A stretch of DNA of 64,000 nt from Mycobacterium cookii (GCF_010727945.1 NZ_AP022569.1:1426001-1490000); one strand, 5' to 3'. Shown: positions 8,642 through 18,485, counted from the first letter of the stretch. Program-made: numbers and translations. The notes: a model not told the origin generated them from the sequence alone.

Positions 8642-9325
8642 ATGCTCGAGGCCTACCGGGACGACATACGGGCGGCTAAGGAGCGCGATCCGGCTGTTCC
8701 GAGCACGCTGCAGGTCGTCTTCGCCTATCCGGGCGTGCACGCCATCTGGGGGCATCGCGCCAGCCGATGGCTGTGGAAGCGCGGCGCAAAGGTGGCCGCA
8801 CGCACGCTGGGCGAGATCACCCGGATCCTGACCGGAGTCGACATCCATCCGGGGGCCACTCTCGGCAGAAGGCTGTTCATCGACCACGCGACCGGCGTGG
8901 TGATCGGCGAGACCGCCGAAGTCGGCGACGATGTGATGATCTATCACGGCGTCACGCTCGGCGGCACCGGCGGAGACACCGGCAAGCGCCATCCCACCAT
9001 CGGGGACCGCGTCGTGATCGGCGCTGGGGCAAAGGTTCTCGGGCCGATCAAAGTCGGCGACGACAGCCGAATCGGCGCCAACGCCGTGGTGGTCAAAGAG
9101 GTGCCGAGCAGCGCCGTGGTCGTCGGTGTGCCCGGGCAGGCCATCAGCCGGCACGGTGGAGACCGCGGCGACGCCTCCCTGCCCGACCTTGTCGGCATCA
9201 GCTTGCAGTCGCTGCTGACCAGAGTCGCCAAGCTGGAAGGCCAGACCAACGGCGAGTCACGAAGCGGCCGCGTCATCCGGCCACCCGAGGCCGGGGTATG
9301 GCACGGCGAGGACTTCTCTATCTGA
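8642..9325 (+). CDS. cysE: Serine O-acetyltransferase
   Basis: Makes O-acetylserine from serine and acetyl-CoA, the first step to cysteine and the substrate of CysK. 227 residues, cytoplasmic. The N-terminal helical part is followed by a left-handed beta helix of hexapeptide repeats (about residues 60-165), including [42 protein letters not shown] and [17 protein letters not shown]. The His in IDHATG and the Asp upstream are the family's catalytic pair. The C-terminal tail after residue 170 is longer than in E. coli. It ends ILE-free in WHGEDFSI; in many homologs the C-terminal residues insert into CysK. Its last 8 bases overlap the 3' end of the convergent dioxygenase gene. Confidence 0.97.
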   Translation: MLEAYRDDIRAAKERDPAVPSTLQVVFAYPGVHAIWGHRASRWLWKRGAKVAARTLGEITRILTGVDIHPGATLGRRLFIDHATGVVIGETAEVGDDVMIYHGVTLGGTGGDTGKRHPTIGDRVVIGAGAKVLGPIKVGDDSRIGANAVVVKEVPSSAVVVGVPGQAISRHGGDRGDASLPDLVGISLQSLLTRVAKLEGQTNGESRSGRVIRPPEAGVWHGEDFSI

Positions 9326-10697
9326 GGGCCAGATCGGCTTTCTGCCACGCACCAAATCCGCCGAACAGGTCCGACACATTCCCGAACCCCGCTGCCCGCA
9401 GCAGGCTGGCCGCCACCAGCGACCGGTAGCCGCTGGCGCAGTACGTGACGACCGGGGCCGTCCTGTCCAGGCTTCCCAGCGAATCGGTGAGCGACGCGAG
9501 TGGAATCTCTTGCGCGCCGGGGATTATCCCTTTTTCGGTCTCCCCCGGGTTTCGCACGTCTACCAATTGCAGGCCTGGTCGTGCCCTGAGCAATTCGGCG
9601 AGCTGCTCGGCGGTGTAACGCGACGCGGTCACCACCACATCGGGACGTTCTGCGAGAACACTTGGCAGGTCTCGTAATTGACCCACGACCCGGTCGAAGC
9701 CCACACGGGAGAGGCGGGTCTTGGATTCCTCCGCGAGTTCGGCGTCACCGACCAGGACGATATCGCGATCGGGCGGGATAACCTGACCGGCACCTTCGGC
9801 GAAGCGTCCCTTCAGGCCGATGTTGACCGCGCCGCGCAGGTGACCGGACGCATACGCGTCCGCCTCCCGGGTGTCGAGCAGGATCGCTCCGGAATCGGCG
9901 CGCTCGTAGACCTCGAACACATTGAGCAGCGGCGGCGGGTTGTCGTCCAGCAGCGGACGCAGCTCCCGGTTGCGCAGCGAGTCGAACTCGAAGTAGTGCG
10001 GCCGCGGCGACTGGCCTGCGGTGACGGCGGCGACGAAGTCGTCGACGTCGGTGAATTGCAGCGCGTAATTGTCCCGGCGCTGCTCCCCGATCGTCGAACT
10101 CGTCTCGCTGGACATCTGCTTACCGCATGCCGATCCCGCGCCATGCGCGGGGAAGACGCGCGTCGCATCGGGCAACTTCAGCAGCTTGTCGTGCAGCGAG
10201 TCATAGAGCCTGCGCGCCAATGTTTCCGAGGACAGTCCGGTGCCGGCGAGCAGATCCGGGCGGCCCACATCACCGACGAACAAGGTGTCGCCGGTGAGGA
10301 CGCCGTAGGGCACCTCGTCGTCGGAGTGCTCGTACACCACGATGGAAATCGACTCCGGCGTGTGCCCGGGCGTCGCGAGAATCTCCAGTGTCACCTCGCC
10401 GAGCGAGATCCGCTGGCCATCCCGCAACGGCACAAACGGGAACTCGATGTCGGCTTCTTCGCTGTAGCAGATCTGGGCCCCGGTGGCGGCCGCCAGTTCC
10501 AGATGACCGGTGAGGAAGTCGGCGTGGATATGGGTCTCGATGACGCGCTCGATATGCAAACCGTGCTCGTCGGCTTCGGCCACGTAGGCCTCGACGTCAC
10601 GGCGAGGATCGACCACTACCGCTCGTCGGGTGCTCTCGTCCCCGATGAGATACGAGCCTTGCGACAAGCAGTCCAGGTAGTGCTGCGTGAAAATCAT
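9318..10697 (-). CDS. Persulfide dioxygenase (ETHE1-like metallo-beta-lactamase fold) fused to two rhodanese domains
   Basis: Oxidises persulfides such as glutathione- or mycothiol-type persulfide to sulfite, with rhodanese domains passing sulfane sulfur. 459 residues. Residues 1-240 are the metallo-hydrolase domain: [11 protein letters not shown] (about 56-66), [24 protein letters not shown] and [11 protein letters not shown] supply the mononuclear iron ligands and the persulfide pocket typical of ETHE1-like enzymes. The first rhodanese repeat (about 260-355) has no Cys at its active loop (VLVGDAEL), so it is inactive; the second (about 365-459) has [10 protein letters not shown] with Cys near 420, so it should be active. 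It is convergent with cysE (8-base overlap) and close to the desulfurase, which fits persulfide disposal. Which thiol persulfide it uses cannot be read from sequence. Confidence 0.93.
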   Translation of the reverse strand: MIFTQHYLDCLSQGSYLIGDESTRRAVVVDPRRDVEAYVAEADEHGLHIERVIETHIHADFLTGHLELAAATGAQICYSEEADIEFPFVPLRDGQRISLGEVTLEILATPGHTPESISIVVYEHSDDEVPYGVLTGDTLFVGDVGRPDLLAGTGLSSETLARRLYDSLHDKLLKLPDATRVFPAHGAGSACGKQMSSETSSTIGEQRRDNYALQFTDVDDFVAAVTAGQSPRPHYFEFDSLRNRELRPLLDDNPPPLLNVFEVYERADSGAILLDTREADAYASGHLRGAVNIGLKGRFAEGAGQVIPPDRDIVLVGDAELAEESKTRLSRVGFDRVVGQLRDLPSVLAERPDVVVTASRYTAEQLAELLRARPGLQLVDVRNPGETEKGIIPGAQEIPLASLTDSLGSLDRTAPVVTYCASGYRSLVAASLLRAAGFGNVSDLFGGFGAWQKADLALR

Positions 10698-10824
10698 CTA
10701 CGTCGCCTCCCTGGGTCGTTCAGACCCTTTTCCTACACGATCGAGCGGCCTGATTAAGAGTTTCCCGTCGATGACGGTCTACGGCGAGTTGAAATCACCC
10801 TGAGTTTGAGAATCGCCTGGGCGG

Positions 10825-11514
10825 TCAGCTGATCGGCAGGTCGGCGTCGGTGAAAGTTTCGATCCACTGGTGCGGCGGCCGCGGGGAATTCGGTTCACCC
10901 GGCCGGTGCACACCGAGCACCGACCAACCGGCGGCAGCCGCGGCGTCGAGCTCGTCGGGATGGTCGGACAGAAAGAGAATCTCGTCGCCCGCCGCGCCGA
11001 TCGCCTCGGAAATTGTTCTATACGAAGAGCTTTCCCGCTTGGGCCCGGCGATGGTCAGATCGAACCAACCGCTGATCAACGACGCCAGTTCACCGCCTCG
11101 AGCGTAAGCGAACCAATCCTGTTGATTACGAACCGAACCCGACGAGAAGACGTGCAGCACCACTCCGGCGCGATGCCAGGCCTGCAACGCCGCCGGCACG
11201 TCGTCGAAGAATTCGCCGTGCAACTCGCCGCTGCGGAAGCCCTCGGCGCAGATCAACCCTTGGGCGGCCTTCAACGGCTCGGCCTTGACGTCGGAGTTCA
11301 GCCAATCGCAGAGGATTTTCGCCACGTCGGCCGGACCCGCGTCAGGCCGGCCAGCCAGCGCGCGCGTTTCAGCGATGACCGGATCCGCGTCGCCGCCGAC
11401 GTTGTCGGCCAGCCACTGCGCCAGATGCGCACGGGTGTAGTCGTACAGGCCCTCGCGTACCGAACTGGTCGGGCTGGTGGTGCCCTCGATGTCGACGACG
11501 ATCGCGGCGATCAC
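10825..11514 (-). CDS. mtnC: Acireductone synthase (enolase-phosphatase E1)
   Basis: HAD-superfamily enzyme of methionine salvage: enolises and dephosphorylates 2,3-diketo-5-methylthiopentyl-1-phosphate to acireductone. 229 residues, GTG start at 11514 (VIAAIVVDIEGTTSPTSSV). The HAD motif 1 is VVDIEGT (the Asp nucleophile with Glu at +2, the MtnC-specific variant); motif 2 is VFSSGSVRNQ and the late acidic motif is ILFLSDHPDELDAA. The start overlaps the mtnD stop by four bases (GTGA), so it is the third gene of the operon. Length matches the family (about 225-250). Confidence 0.96.
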   Translation of the reverse strand: MIAAIVVDIEGTTSPTSSVREGLYDYTRAHLAQWLADNVGGDADPVIAETRALAGRPDAGPADVAKILCDWLNSDVKAEPLKAAQGLICAEGFRSGELHGEFFDDVPAALQAWHRAGVVLHVFSSGSVRNQQDWFAYARGGELASLISGWFDLTIAGPKRESSSYRTISEAIGAAGDEILFLSDHPDELDAAAAAGWSVLGVHRPGEPNSPRPPHQWIETFTDADLPIS

Positions 11515-12086
11515 GTCGTGACGAGCTGATCGAGCGTCGGAAAGCGTTGTCCGATAACGTCACCGGTGAAGTAGCCGATCCAACCGTCCTCGCGCTCGAA
11601 GAATCGGATCGCCGCGAAATCGGGCCGCGAACCCATGTCGAACCAGTGCCGGGTGCCCGCGGGCACCGACAGCACATCGCCGCTCTCACACACCACCGCA
11701 AGCACTTCCGGCTCGAGGTGCAGGTAGAAACAGCCGCGGCCCGCGACGAAGAATCGCACCTCGTCCTCGGCGTGCCGGTGTTCGGCGAGGAACTTCGAGC
11801 GGGCGGTGCTCGCCGTCGCCTGCCAGTCCGGGTCGCGGTCATCGGGGCGCAGCCCGGTGACGTCGACGTGCCGGTACCGGCCGTCGCGGTTGATGGCCGC
11901 GATCGGCTGAGCGCACTCGGCCAGGATCTGCTCGGCAGGACGGTCGGCATCGAGGTCGGCGGCGACCGGCCAGTGGTCGAAAGCGATTCCGCGCGCGACG
12001 AGTTCGTCAGCGATCAGGTCTGCCTTGTCAGTACGCAGCCGCACATCGGCGGCATCGACATCGGCCATCACCTGCAACAGCGTCAT
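11511..12086 (-). CDS. mtnD: Acireductone dioxygenase
   Basis: Cupin enzyme that oxidises acireductone to 2-keto-4-methylthiobutyrate and formate (iron form), the last unique step of methionine salvage before transamination. 191 residues. The metal motif is HRHAEDEVRFFVAGRGCFYLHLE (two His, a Glu) with the remaining His in AGTRHWFDMG. ATG 12086 directly abuts the stop of mtnAB (TAG-ATG), and the end overlaps mtnC. No transaminase (mtnE) or methylthioribose kinase gene is nearby, so those steps are done elsewhere in the genome. Confidence 0.96.
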   Translation of the reverse strand: MTLLQVMADVDAADVRLRTDKADLIADELVARGIAFDHWPVAADLDADRPAEQILAECAQPIAAINRDGRYRHVDVTGLRPDDRDPDWQATASTARSKFLAEHRHAEDEVRFFVAGRGCFYLHLEPEVLAVVCESGDVLSVPAGTRHWFDMGSRPDFAAIRFFEREDGWIGYFTGDVIGQRFPTLDQLVTT

Positions 12087-13679
12087 CTACGTTCCTATCT
12101 CGCGGCGACCGGTCAGCGTCGCCAGCTCGCACATCGCCTCCAGACACTCCGTTCGGTCGCGGGCCTGCGCGAGATCGGCTCCCCATGCGGTGATTCCGTG
12201 ACCGGCGATGAACAGAATCGGCGGAGCGTCCGGGTGTTCGGTGAGGTGCTGCTCGATGTCCGCACCGATGTGCGCGACGTCGGCGTGGTTGACGAAGACC
12301 GGGACGCTGATGGTCTGTGTTGCTCCCAATCCCTTGATCAGCTCGTAACCGATGAATGTCAAAGCCCCCGCCGCGCCGACGGATTGGGAGGTCGCGTGCG
12401 GGGCATGCACGTGGATCACAGCGTCGGCGTCGGTGGCGCGGTAGATGGCGGTGTGGATCGCGGTCTCCGCGGATGGCCGGCGGCTTCCCGAGACCCGTTG
12501 CGAGTCAATGATGTTCACCGTCACCATGTCGTCGGCGGCAAGGTCACCCTTGGACAGTCCGCTGCCGGTGATCGTCGCGGTCTGCCCGGCGCGCACCGAG
12601 ATGTTGCCCGCCGTGCCCGGCATCCACCCGCGGGCGTAGAGGCTGCGTGCCATCTCGGCGATCTGCTGTCCCACAGCTGTTTTCGGCCCGACCCGGCCGT
12701 TCTCGGTGACGATAGCCGTGACCAGCTCGGGCGGCGTCACATCGAAGGCGGGATTGAACACCTCGGTGCGTTCGGGTGCGGTGGCGATACCGCCGACGTG
12801 GGTGATCTCGGCCGCGGCGCGCTGTTCGACGACGATCTCGTGTCCGGTGGCCGTCGCGGCGTCGCGGGTCGATTCGGGAGCCACCACGACGAACGGGATG
12901 CCGTGCCGGTGTGCGGCCACGGCCAGCGCATACGTGCCGATCTTGTTGGCGACCGAGCCGTCCGCGGCGATGCGGTCCGCACCGACGACGACGCAGTCGA
13001 CCTGACCGGTGGCCATCGCCCACGCCGCGGCGGAGTCGATCGTCAGCCGGTGCGGGATGCCGGCCTCGGCTAGCTCCCACGCGGTGAGCCTGGCGCCCTG
13101 CAACAGCGGCCGGGTTTCGTCGACCAAGACGTCGGCAACCTTGCCGCGGGCGTGCAGCACGCGCAGCGCGCCCAGCGCGGTGCCGAACGCGGTGGTGGCC
13201 AGGCGGCCGGTGTTGCAGTGGGTGAGCACGCGCAGCGGCCGATCGGGACACAGCCGCTGCATCAGGTCGGCCGCATGCGTGGCGCACGCCCGGTTGACCT
13301 CGGCGTCCTCGGCCAGCATCTGCCGGGCTTCGGCGAGCACGGCGTCCGGACCCGCGGGCAGTGCCGCCAACGCGCGCCGCACACCCCACGCCAGATTCAC
13401 CGCCGTGGGCCGGGCCGAGGCGATGCGCTGGGCTTCCAAAGTCGTCTTGTCGACGTCGCCGACGTGCGCGTACGCGGCCAGGGCCACACCGAACCCGCCA
13501 GCGACCCCGAGCGCCGGCGCACCCCTGATGGCCAGGGTCTTGATCGCGTCGATGACGTAGTCGACGGTCGTGATGCGCAACCAGCGCAGATCGTGGGGCA
13601 GCGCGCGCTGGTCGATGGCCAGCAGGGTGCCGTCATTCCAGGCGATGGAACTGTCCGCGACCGTTGTCACAGGCTCCAT
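12087..13679 (-). CDS. mtnA-mtnB: Bifunctional methylthioribose-1-phosphate isomerase / methylthioribulose-1-phosphate dehydratase
   Basis: 530 residues joining two successive enzymes of methionine salvage. Residues 1-325 are MtnA (eIF2B-like isomerase): RGAPALGVAGGFG, the catalytic Cys in THCNTGRLATT, and the Asp in VVGADRIAADGSVANKIGT. Residues about 330-530 are MtnB (class II aldolase-like Zn dehydratase): GTAGNISVR, the zinc motif HVHAPHATS, and the later AGHGITAWG. The two domains run on without a stop or frameshift, joined near RVGPKTAVGQQIAEMARS. ATG 13679 is the first gene of the mtn operon, divergent from the DUF732 gene, with about 100 bases between. Substrate channelling between the fused domains is plausible but not shown. 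Confidence 0.95.
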   Translation of the reverse strand: MEPVTTVADSSIAWNDGTLLAIDQRALPHDLRWLRITTVDYVIDAIKTLAIRGAPALGVAGGFGVALAAYAHVGDVDKTTLEAQRIASARPTAVNLAWGVRRALAALPAGPDAVLAEARQMLAEDAEVNRACATHAADLMQRLCPDRPLRVLTHCNTGRLATTAFGTALGALRVLHARGKVADVLVDETRPLLQGARLTAWELAEAGIPHRLTIDSAAAWAMATGQVDCVVVGADRIAADGSVANKIGTYALAVAAHRHGIPFVVVAPESTRDAATATGHEIVVEQRAAAEITHVGGIATAPERTEVFNPAFDVTPPELVTAIVTENGRVGPKTAVGQQIAEMARSLYARGWMPGTAGNISVRAGQTATITGSGLSKGDLAADDMVTVNIIDSQRVSGSRRPSAETAIHTAIYRATDADAVIHVHAPHATSQSVGAAGALTFIGYELIKGLGATQTISVPVFVNHADVAHIGADIEQHLTEHPDAPPILFIAGHGITAWGADLAQARDRTECLEAMCELATLTGRREIGT

Positions 13680-13782
13680 CCAACCCTCACTTCAGCCCCG
13701 CTTCCAGCCCTTGATTCGACCCGACCTGCAGGTACGACGAATTCGACAGGACAACCTCGCCGATTTGGACGATGATGGACCG

Positions 13783-14172
13783 ATGCGTTTGCTTCTTGCC
13801 TCAGCCAGCTTTGCCGTGATGGTGGGCGTGGCCGCGCCGGCGATGGCCGACCCGCCCCCGCCGAGCGTGCCGGACAATCCGGCCGCGGACACAACCTTCC
13901 TCGACTCGCTCAAGACCGCGGGAATGACGTACACCAGTCAATCCAGCGTCATCGCGGCCGGCAAGATGGCCTGCGACATGATGAACGCGGGTACGTCGGA
14001 GAAGGACGTCGTCGACAAGTTGAGCATGCTCAACCCCGGCTTGAACTCCGGCGGTGCCATGAAATTCGCGGCGCTGGCGTCGAGCGCCTACTGCCCGGAT
14101 TACCTGAACAAGTCGAGCGCGCCGACCAAGAGCAATTCACCGTTCGGCGGCTTCGGCGGGATGGGCCGCTAG
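13783..14172 (+). CDS. Small secreted DUF732-type protein
   Basis: 129 residues from ATG 13783 (MRLLLASASFAVMVGVAAPAMA), a clear signal peptide with cleavage after AMA. The mature part begins DPPPPSVPDNPAADTTFLDSLKTAGM and has two Cys (about C66 and C107) that may form a disulfide, the usual DUF732 pattern in mycobacteria (MACDMMNAG and SSAYCPDYL). The C-terminus is a Gly-rich tail (FGGFGGMGR). Function unknown; such proteins are small, exported and often antigenic. Its last 36 bases overlap the convergent NUDIX gene. Confidence 0.88.
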   Translation: MRLLLASASFAVMVGVAAPAMADPPPPSVPDNPAADTTFLDSLKTAGMTYTSQSSVIAAGKMACDMMNAGTSEKDVVDKLSMLNPGLNSGGAMKFAALASSAYCPDYLNKSSAPTKSNSPFGGFGGMGR

Positions 14173-14694
14173 CAAGAACAGTGTCCACGCCGCGAGCGAC
14201 TGGGCATCGGTGATTTCGCCATCGATAATCATCTGCTCCAGCTCGGCGCGGGAGAACCAGGCGCTGTGCATGTCCTGCTCCTCGTGCTCCCGTTCGTGCT
14301 GACCCTCGGTGATCCCTGTCGCCAGGAACACCCGGCCGCGCTGGCTACTGATTCCGGCCGCGACATCGAGCAGACCGAGAAAAGCAAGCGACTCCGCGCG
14401 CAGTCCAGTCTCCTCGCGTAGTTCCCGCTCGGCCAGCGCGGCAGGTTCGACGTCGACGAGGTCCGGTGCAGTCCCCTGCGGGAACTCCCACCGCCGCAGC
14501 CCCAGCGGATAGCGGAACTGCTCGACCAGGCAAAACCGGTCGCCATCTTGCGCGATCACCAACGCGTAGTCCGGTTTGTCGATCACGGCGTAGGTCCCGG
14601 AGCTGCCGTCGAGGCGGCGGATCTGGTCCTCCCGAATCGTCACCCAGCGGCTTCGGTACACCTCACGCGACGCAACGCGAACAATGTGCTGCAT
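14137..14694 (-). CDS. NUDIX hydrolase, ADP-ribose pyrophosphatase-like
   Basis: 185 residues from ATG 14694 (MQHIVRVASREVYRSRWVTIRED). An earlier in-frame start at 14766 would run into the tRNA gene and is rejected. The NUDIX box core RELREETGL is at about residues 90-98, preceded by WEFPQGTAPDLVDVEP; the arrangement (FPxG then REL-EET) is that of ADP-ribose or nucleoside-diphosphate-sugar pyrophosphatases. The 3' end overlaps the DUF732 gene convergently. Exact substrate is not readable from sequence. Confidence 0.88.
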   Translation of the reverse strand: MQHIVRVASREVYRSRWVTIREDQIRRLDGSSGTYAVIDKPDYALVIAQDGDRFCLVEQFRYPLGLRRWEFPQGTAPDLVDVEPAALAERELREETGLRAESLAFLGLLDVAAGISSQRGRVFLATGITEGQHEREHEEQDMHSAWFSRAELEQMIIDGEITDAQSLAAWTLFLLAAHPAEAAER

Positions 14695-14739
14695 CGGCCC
14701 AGTATCACGGTGACGAGCCGACGGATGGAAAGGTAGCTG

Positions 14740-14812
<73 letters not shown>

Positions 14813-14947
14813 CTGGCGCGGAACGCTCGATGACTCTAGCGTACCGACGTCCGCACCCCCAACCAGACCGATGGCCCGCCGCAGGGCGGCCGGTCGCGGG
14901 TATGGGGCAGGATGGATGGATCAGCACCAATCTGGGAAGGGACCGCT

Positions 14948-15196
14948 TTGATCCGCTACGTCGTCATGCTGGGACTGGGCTACGTGTTGGGCGCCAAGGC
15001 CGGACGTCGTCGCTATGAGCAGATCGTCGGCACCTATCGCGCCCTGACCGGCAGCCCTGCCACCAAGTCGATGATCGAGGCGGGACGGCGCAAGGTGGCG
15101 AATCGGGTGTCACCCGACGCGCGGATGGTGACGCTGACCGAGATCGACGACGAGACCACCGTGGTCGAGCCGCAACGGCCGAGCGCCGGGCGTTAA
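14948..15196 (+). CDS. Conserved small mycobacterial protein (Rv2342-like)
   Basis: 82 residues, function unknown. I chose TTG 14948 (LIRYVVMLGLGYVLGAKAGRRRYEQI) because GGGAAGGGA lies about 7 bases upstream and the N-terminal hydrophobic stretch then starts at residue 2; an in-frame ATG at 14912 has no such site. One short hydrophobic N-terminal segment is followed by a basic RRRYEQ motif also seen in small membrane-associated YtxH-like proteins. It ends in a 4-base overlap with the convergent dnaG stop. Confidence 0.78.
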   Translation: MIRYVVMLGLGYVLGAKAGRRRYEQIVGTYRALTGSPATKSMIEAGRRKVANRVSPDARMVTLTEIDDETTVVEPQRPSAGR

Positions 15197-17097
15197 GCGG
15201 TCAGATCGTCGCCGCTGGCCTGCTGCAGCAGACTGCGCCGGTAGGCCTCCATCGCGACCAGATCGCCGAACAGCGCGTGATACTCGTCGCCCTGCTCCAC
15301 CGGCGACATCCGCTGCAGCTTGGACTTGACCTCCGCGATCTGCCTGCCGACCCACACCTCCTGCAGACGGGCCAGGACGCCGGCGATGTAGCGCGGTAGC
15401 TTCTCGTCGTCGTCGACCTTGACGGCCTCGACGCCGAGCTCGTTGACCAGCCCGGCGGCCGCGGGCGACAGCGCCTTCTGACGCACGGCATCGAGCCATT
15501 CGGCCCCACCGACGCCGGTTCCGGTGCCGCCGGCCGCATCGATCGCCGTGCGTACCGCGGCGTACCCGGGATGGGTGAAGCTGTCCACGGTCAGGGCGTC
15601 GAACACCGGCCCGGCCAGCGCGGGGTACTGCAGCGCAGACTTGAGCGCCTCGCGCTGTGGCCACAGGGTGGGGTCGTTGGGGTTCGGCCGTGGCGCGGCG
15701 GCGTACTGCGCACTGGCGTCCGCGGCGGCCGCGCGACGGGGACTGGGGCGGCCCTGCGCCGTCGGGTGTTTGGCTTCTTCCCGCACCCGGCCGATGACCT
15801 GAGCGACATCCGACCAGCCGACCCAGCCCGCCAGCTGTCGCGCGTACTCGTCCCGCAGGGTCGGGTCCTTGATCTGGGAAACGATCGGCACGCACCGCCG
15901 CAGCGCGGACACCCGGCCTTCGGCGCTGTCCAAGTCCAGGTCGTTCAGGGTGGCACGAATCGCGAACTCGAACAACGGAGTTCGTCGTGCCACCAGGTCG
16001 CGCAGTGCACCGTCGCCGGACGCCAGCCGCAGATCGCACGGGTCCATCCCGTCGGCCGCGACCGCGACGAACGACTGGCCGGCCAGCTGCTGTTCGCCGC
16101 CGAACGCCTTGAGCGCCGCCGCCTTGCCCGCCTCGTCGCCGTCGAACACGTAGATAAGCTCGCCGCGAAAGAAGTTGTCGTCCATCATGAGTCGACGCAG
16201 CATCGCCAGGTGCTCGTCGCCGAACGCGGTGCCGCACGATGCGACCGCGGTCGTCACGCCGGCCACATGCATCGCCATCACGTCGGTATAGCCCTCGACG
16301 ACGACGGCCTGATGGCCCTTGGCGATGTCGCGTTTGGCCAGGTCGATGCCGAACAGCACCGCAGATTTCTTGTACAGCAACGTCTCCGGAGTGTTGACGT
16401 ACTTGGCTTCCATCGGGTCGTCGTCGAACAGTCGGCGCGCACCGAACCCGATCACCTCGCCGGCCGACGAGCGAATCGGCCAGAGCAACCTGCGGTGGAA
16501 CCGGTCCATCGGACCGCGGCGGCCCTCCCGCGACAAGCCGGCGGCCTCGAGCTCTTTGAACTCAAAACCCTTGCGCAGCAGATGCTTTGTCAGCGAATCC
16601 CAGCCCGACGGCGCGAAGCCGCAGCCGAAGCGATGGGCGGTGTCGCCGTCGAAATTCCGCTCGGTCAGGTACTTCCGGGCCGGCTGCGCCTCCGGGGATT
16701 CCAGCGCGGCCGCATAGAAAGCCTGGGCCTCGGCGTTGGCCGCGATCAGCCGGCTGCGACTGCCGCGGTCGCGCTGCACACTGCTGGTTGCCCCGGTGTA
16801 GGTGATGGTGTGGCCGACCCGGTCGGCCAGCACTTCGACGGCCTCGACGAAGCTGATGTGTTCGATCTTCTGCACGAAGGCATAGACGTCGCCGCCTTCG
16901 CCGCAGCCGAAGCAGTGGAAGTGGCCGTGGTTGGGCCGCACGTGAAATGACGGCGACTTCTCGTCGTGAAACGGGCAGAGGCCCTTCAGCGAATCCGCGC
17001 CAGCCCGCCGCAGCTGGACATAGTCGCCGACGACGTCCTCGATGCTGACTCGTTCACGGATGGCGGCGATATCGCGATCGGAGATGCGGCCGGCCAT
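15193..17097 (-). CDS. dnaG: DNA primase
   Basis: Makes RNA primers for DNA replication. 634 residues from ATG 17097 (MAGRISDRDIAAIRERV); a GTG two codons earlier is possible. The N-terminal CHC2 zinc finger is CPFH...CFGC (about residues 42-67), the TOPRIM catalytic domain contains VVVEGYTDVMAM (Glu about 270) and YVFDGDEAGKAAALKA (Asp pair about 320), and the C-terminal part (after about 450) is the DnaB-binding region. Length and motifs match M. tuberculosis DnaG closely. dgt lies just upstream with a 20-base gap, so the two are probably co-transcribed. Confidence 0.98.
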   Translation of the reverse strand: MAGRISDRDIAAIRERVSIEDVVGDYVQLRRAGADSLKGLCPFHDEKSPSFHVRPNHGHFHCFGCGEGGDVYAFVQKIEHISFVEAVEVLADRVGHTITYTGATSSVQRDRGSRSRLIAANAEAQAFYAAALESPEAQPARKYLTERNFDGDTAHRFGCGFAPSGWDSLTKHLLRKGFEFKELEAAGLSREGRRGPMDRFHRRLLWPIRSSAGEVIGFGARRLFDDDPMEAKYVNTPETLLYKKSAVLFGIDLAKRDIAKGHQAVVVEGYTDVMAMHVAGVTTAVASCGTAFGDEHLAMLRRLMMDDNFFRGELIYVFDGDEAGKAAALKAFGGEQQLAGQSFVAVAADGMDPCDLRLASGDGALRDLVARRTPLFEFAIRATLNDLDLDSAEGRVSALRRCVPIVSQIKDPTLRDEYARQLAGWVGWSDVAQVIGRVREEAKHPTAQGRPSPRRAAAADASAQYAAAPRPNPNDPTLWPQREALKSALQYPALAGPVFDALTVDSFTHPGYAAVRTAIDAAGGTGTGVGGAEWLDAVRQKALSPAAAGLVNELGVEAVKVDDDEKLPRYIAGVLARLQEVWVGRQIAEVKSKLQRMSPVEQGDEYHALFGDLVAMEAYRRSLLQQASGDDLTA

Positions 17098-17117
17098 CGG
17101 CACAGTCTAGAGCCGCT

Positions 17118-18371
17118 TCAGGACTGAGTGGCCTCGATGCGCTCCAAGCGTCCCTCGGTGTAGGACGCAATCTGATCGACGATGACGCGCAGGCGCGCGC
17201 CGTCGTCGGACGCGGCGTTGAACGCCGGCACGAAGATCGGGTCGAGGCTGTTGGGTGCCGCGGCCAGTAGCGCGTTCGCGACCCGGTGGATGCGTTCGCG
17301 TTGGCCGGCCTGGATGTTCTGGTGTCGCGGGTCGGACATGATGAACTGCAGCGCGAGAGTCTTGAGCACCGCGACCTCGGCGCGCACCACCGCCGGCACC
17401 GACAGCTCGGCCTGGTAGCGGGCCAGCGGTCCGGGGCCGGCGACCGCCTGGGTGGCCGCGATCGCCGCCGAGGCGAACCGGCCGACCAGCTCACTGGTCA
17501 GCCGCTTGAGCGCGACCGCCGCCGTCAGCGTCGCGTCGTACTTGCCGACTGCGACGACCGCCGGGAGCCCCGACAGCCGATGCGCGGCCGCGGCCAGGTC
17601 GTCGGCCCGCATCCCGGCGAAGTCGCGTTCACCGAGCTTGGCCAGCGCGGCGGCATCGTCGTCGTCGGCGAGCACGCGCAGGTCGATCCGCCCGGAGACG
17701 ACGCCGTCGTCCACGTCGTGCACCGAGTAGGCGACGTCGTCGGCCCAGTCCATCACTTGAGCCTCCAGGCAGGGCCGATCTGCCGGTGCGCGGTCCCGGA
17801 CCCAGCTCGCGGCCGCACTGTCGATGTCGTAGAAGCCGAACTTGCGGCGATGCCGGTCGCGGGTCCACGGGTATTTCGTGACCGCATCCAGCGCCGCCCG
17901 GGTCAGGTTCAAACCGACGCTACGTCCTTGACCGTCAAGGACTTTGGGCTCCAGCACGGTGAGTATCCGGAAGTTCTGCGCGTTGCCCTCGAAGCCACCG
18001 TGCGCCGCCGCGAACTCGTCGAGAGCCTGCTCGCCGTTGTGCCCGTACGGCGGGTGGCCGATGTCGTGGGCCAGCCCGGCCATGTCGACCAGGTCGGGGT
18101 CGCAGCCCAACCCGATCGCCATCCCCCGCCCGATCTGGGCGACCTCCAGCGAATGGGTCAGCCGCGTGCGGGGGGTATCGCCTTCGCGCGGCCCGACGAC
18201 CTGCGTCTTGTCGGCCAGGCGGCGCAGCGCGGCACTGTGCAGGACCCTGGCGCGGTCACGGGTGAAGTCGCTGCGATGCTGACCTTCGGTCCCCGGCAGG
18301 CCCGCCGTCTTCGGCGGTTCGGCCACCACCCGTTGGCGGTCGAAATCGTCGTAGGGGTCGCGCGCAGTCAT
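17118..18371 (-). CDS. dgt: Deoxyguanosinetriphosphate triphosphohydrolase-like protein (HD domain)
   Basis: Hydrolyses dNTPs (classically dGTP) to the nucleoside and triphosphate. 417 residues. HD-domain ligands are visible: [16 protein letters not shown] (His), [16 protein letters not shown] (HD), and [15 protein letters not shown] (second Asp). The N-terminus has the [21 protein letters not shown] block typical of the family. It lies upstream of dnaG on the same strand (20-base gap) and diverges from the TPM-domain gene. Confidence 0.95.
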   Translation of the reverse strand: MTARDPYDDFDRQRVVAEPPKTAGLPGTEGQHRSDFTRDRARVLHSAALRRLADKTQVVGPREGDTPRTRLTHSLEVAQIGRGMAIGLGCDPDLVDMAGLAHDIGHPPYGHNGEQALDEFAAAHGGFEGNAQNFRILTVLEPKVLDGQGRSVGLNLTRAALDAVTKYPWTRDRHRRKFGFYDIDSAAASWVRDRAPADRPCLEAQVMDWADDVAYSVHDVDDGVVSGRIDLRVLADDDDAAALAKLGERDFAGMRADDLAAAAHRLSGLPAVVAVGKYDATLTAAVALKRLTSELVGRFASAAIAATQAVAGPGPLARYQAELSVPAVVRAEVAVLKTLALQFIMSDPRHQNIQAGQRERIHRVANALLAAAPNSLDPIFVPAFNAASDDGARLRVIVDQIASYTEGRLERIEATQS

Positions 18372-18485
18372 CGACGCCTAGTCTGCCAGGACTGTTCGTG
18401 ACCGCCATGCAGTGGATGAGCCGGATTGTCCGGCCTGTCCTTCGGCCCTAGGGCCGGGATCGTCGCCGGGACTACATTGTCGAGC

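Noticed and set aside
15110..16237. Long minus-strand open frame across dnaG (375 codons)
   Set aside because: It lies inside the dnaG coding sequence in another frame and is very Arg-rich, the usual shadow of a high-GC gene.
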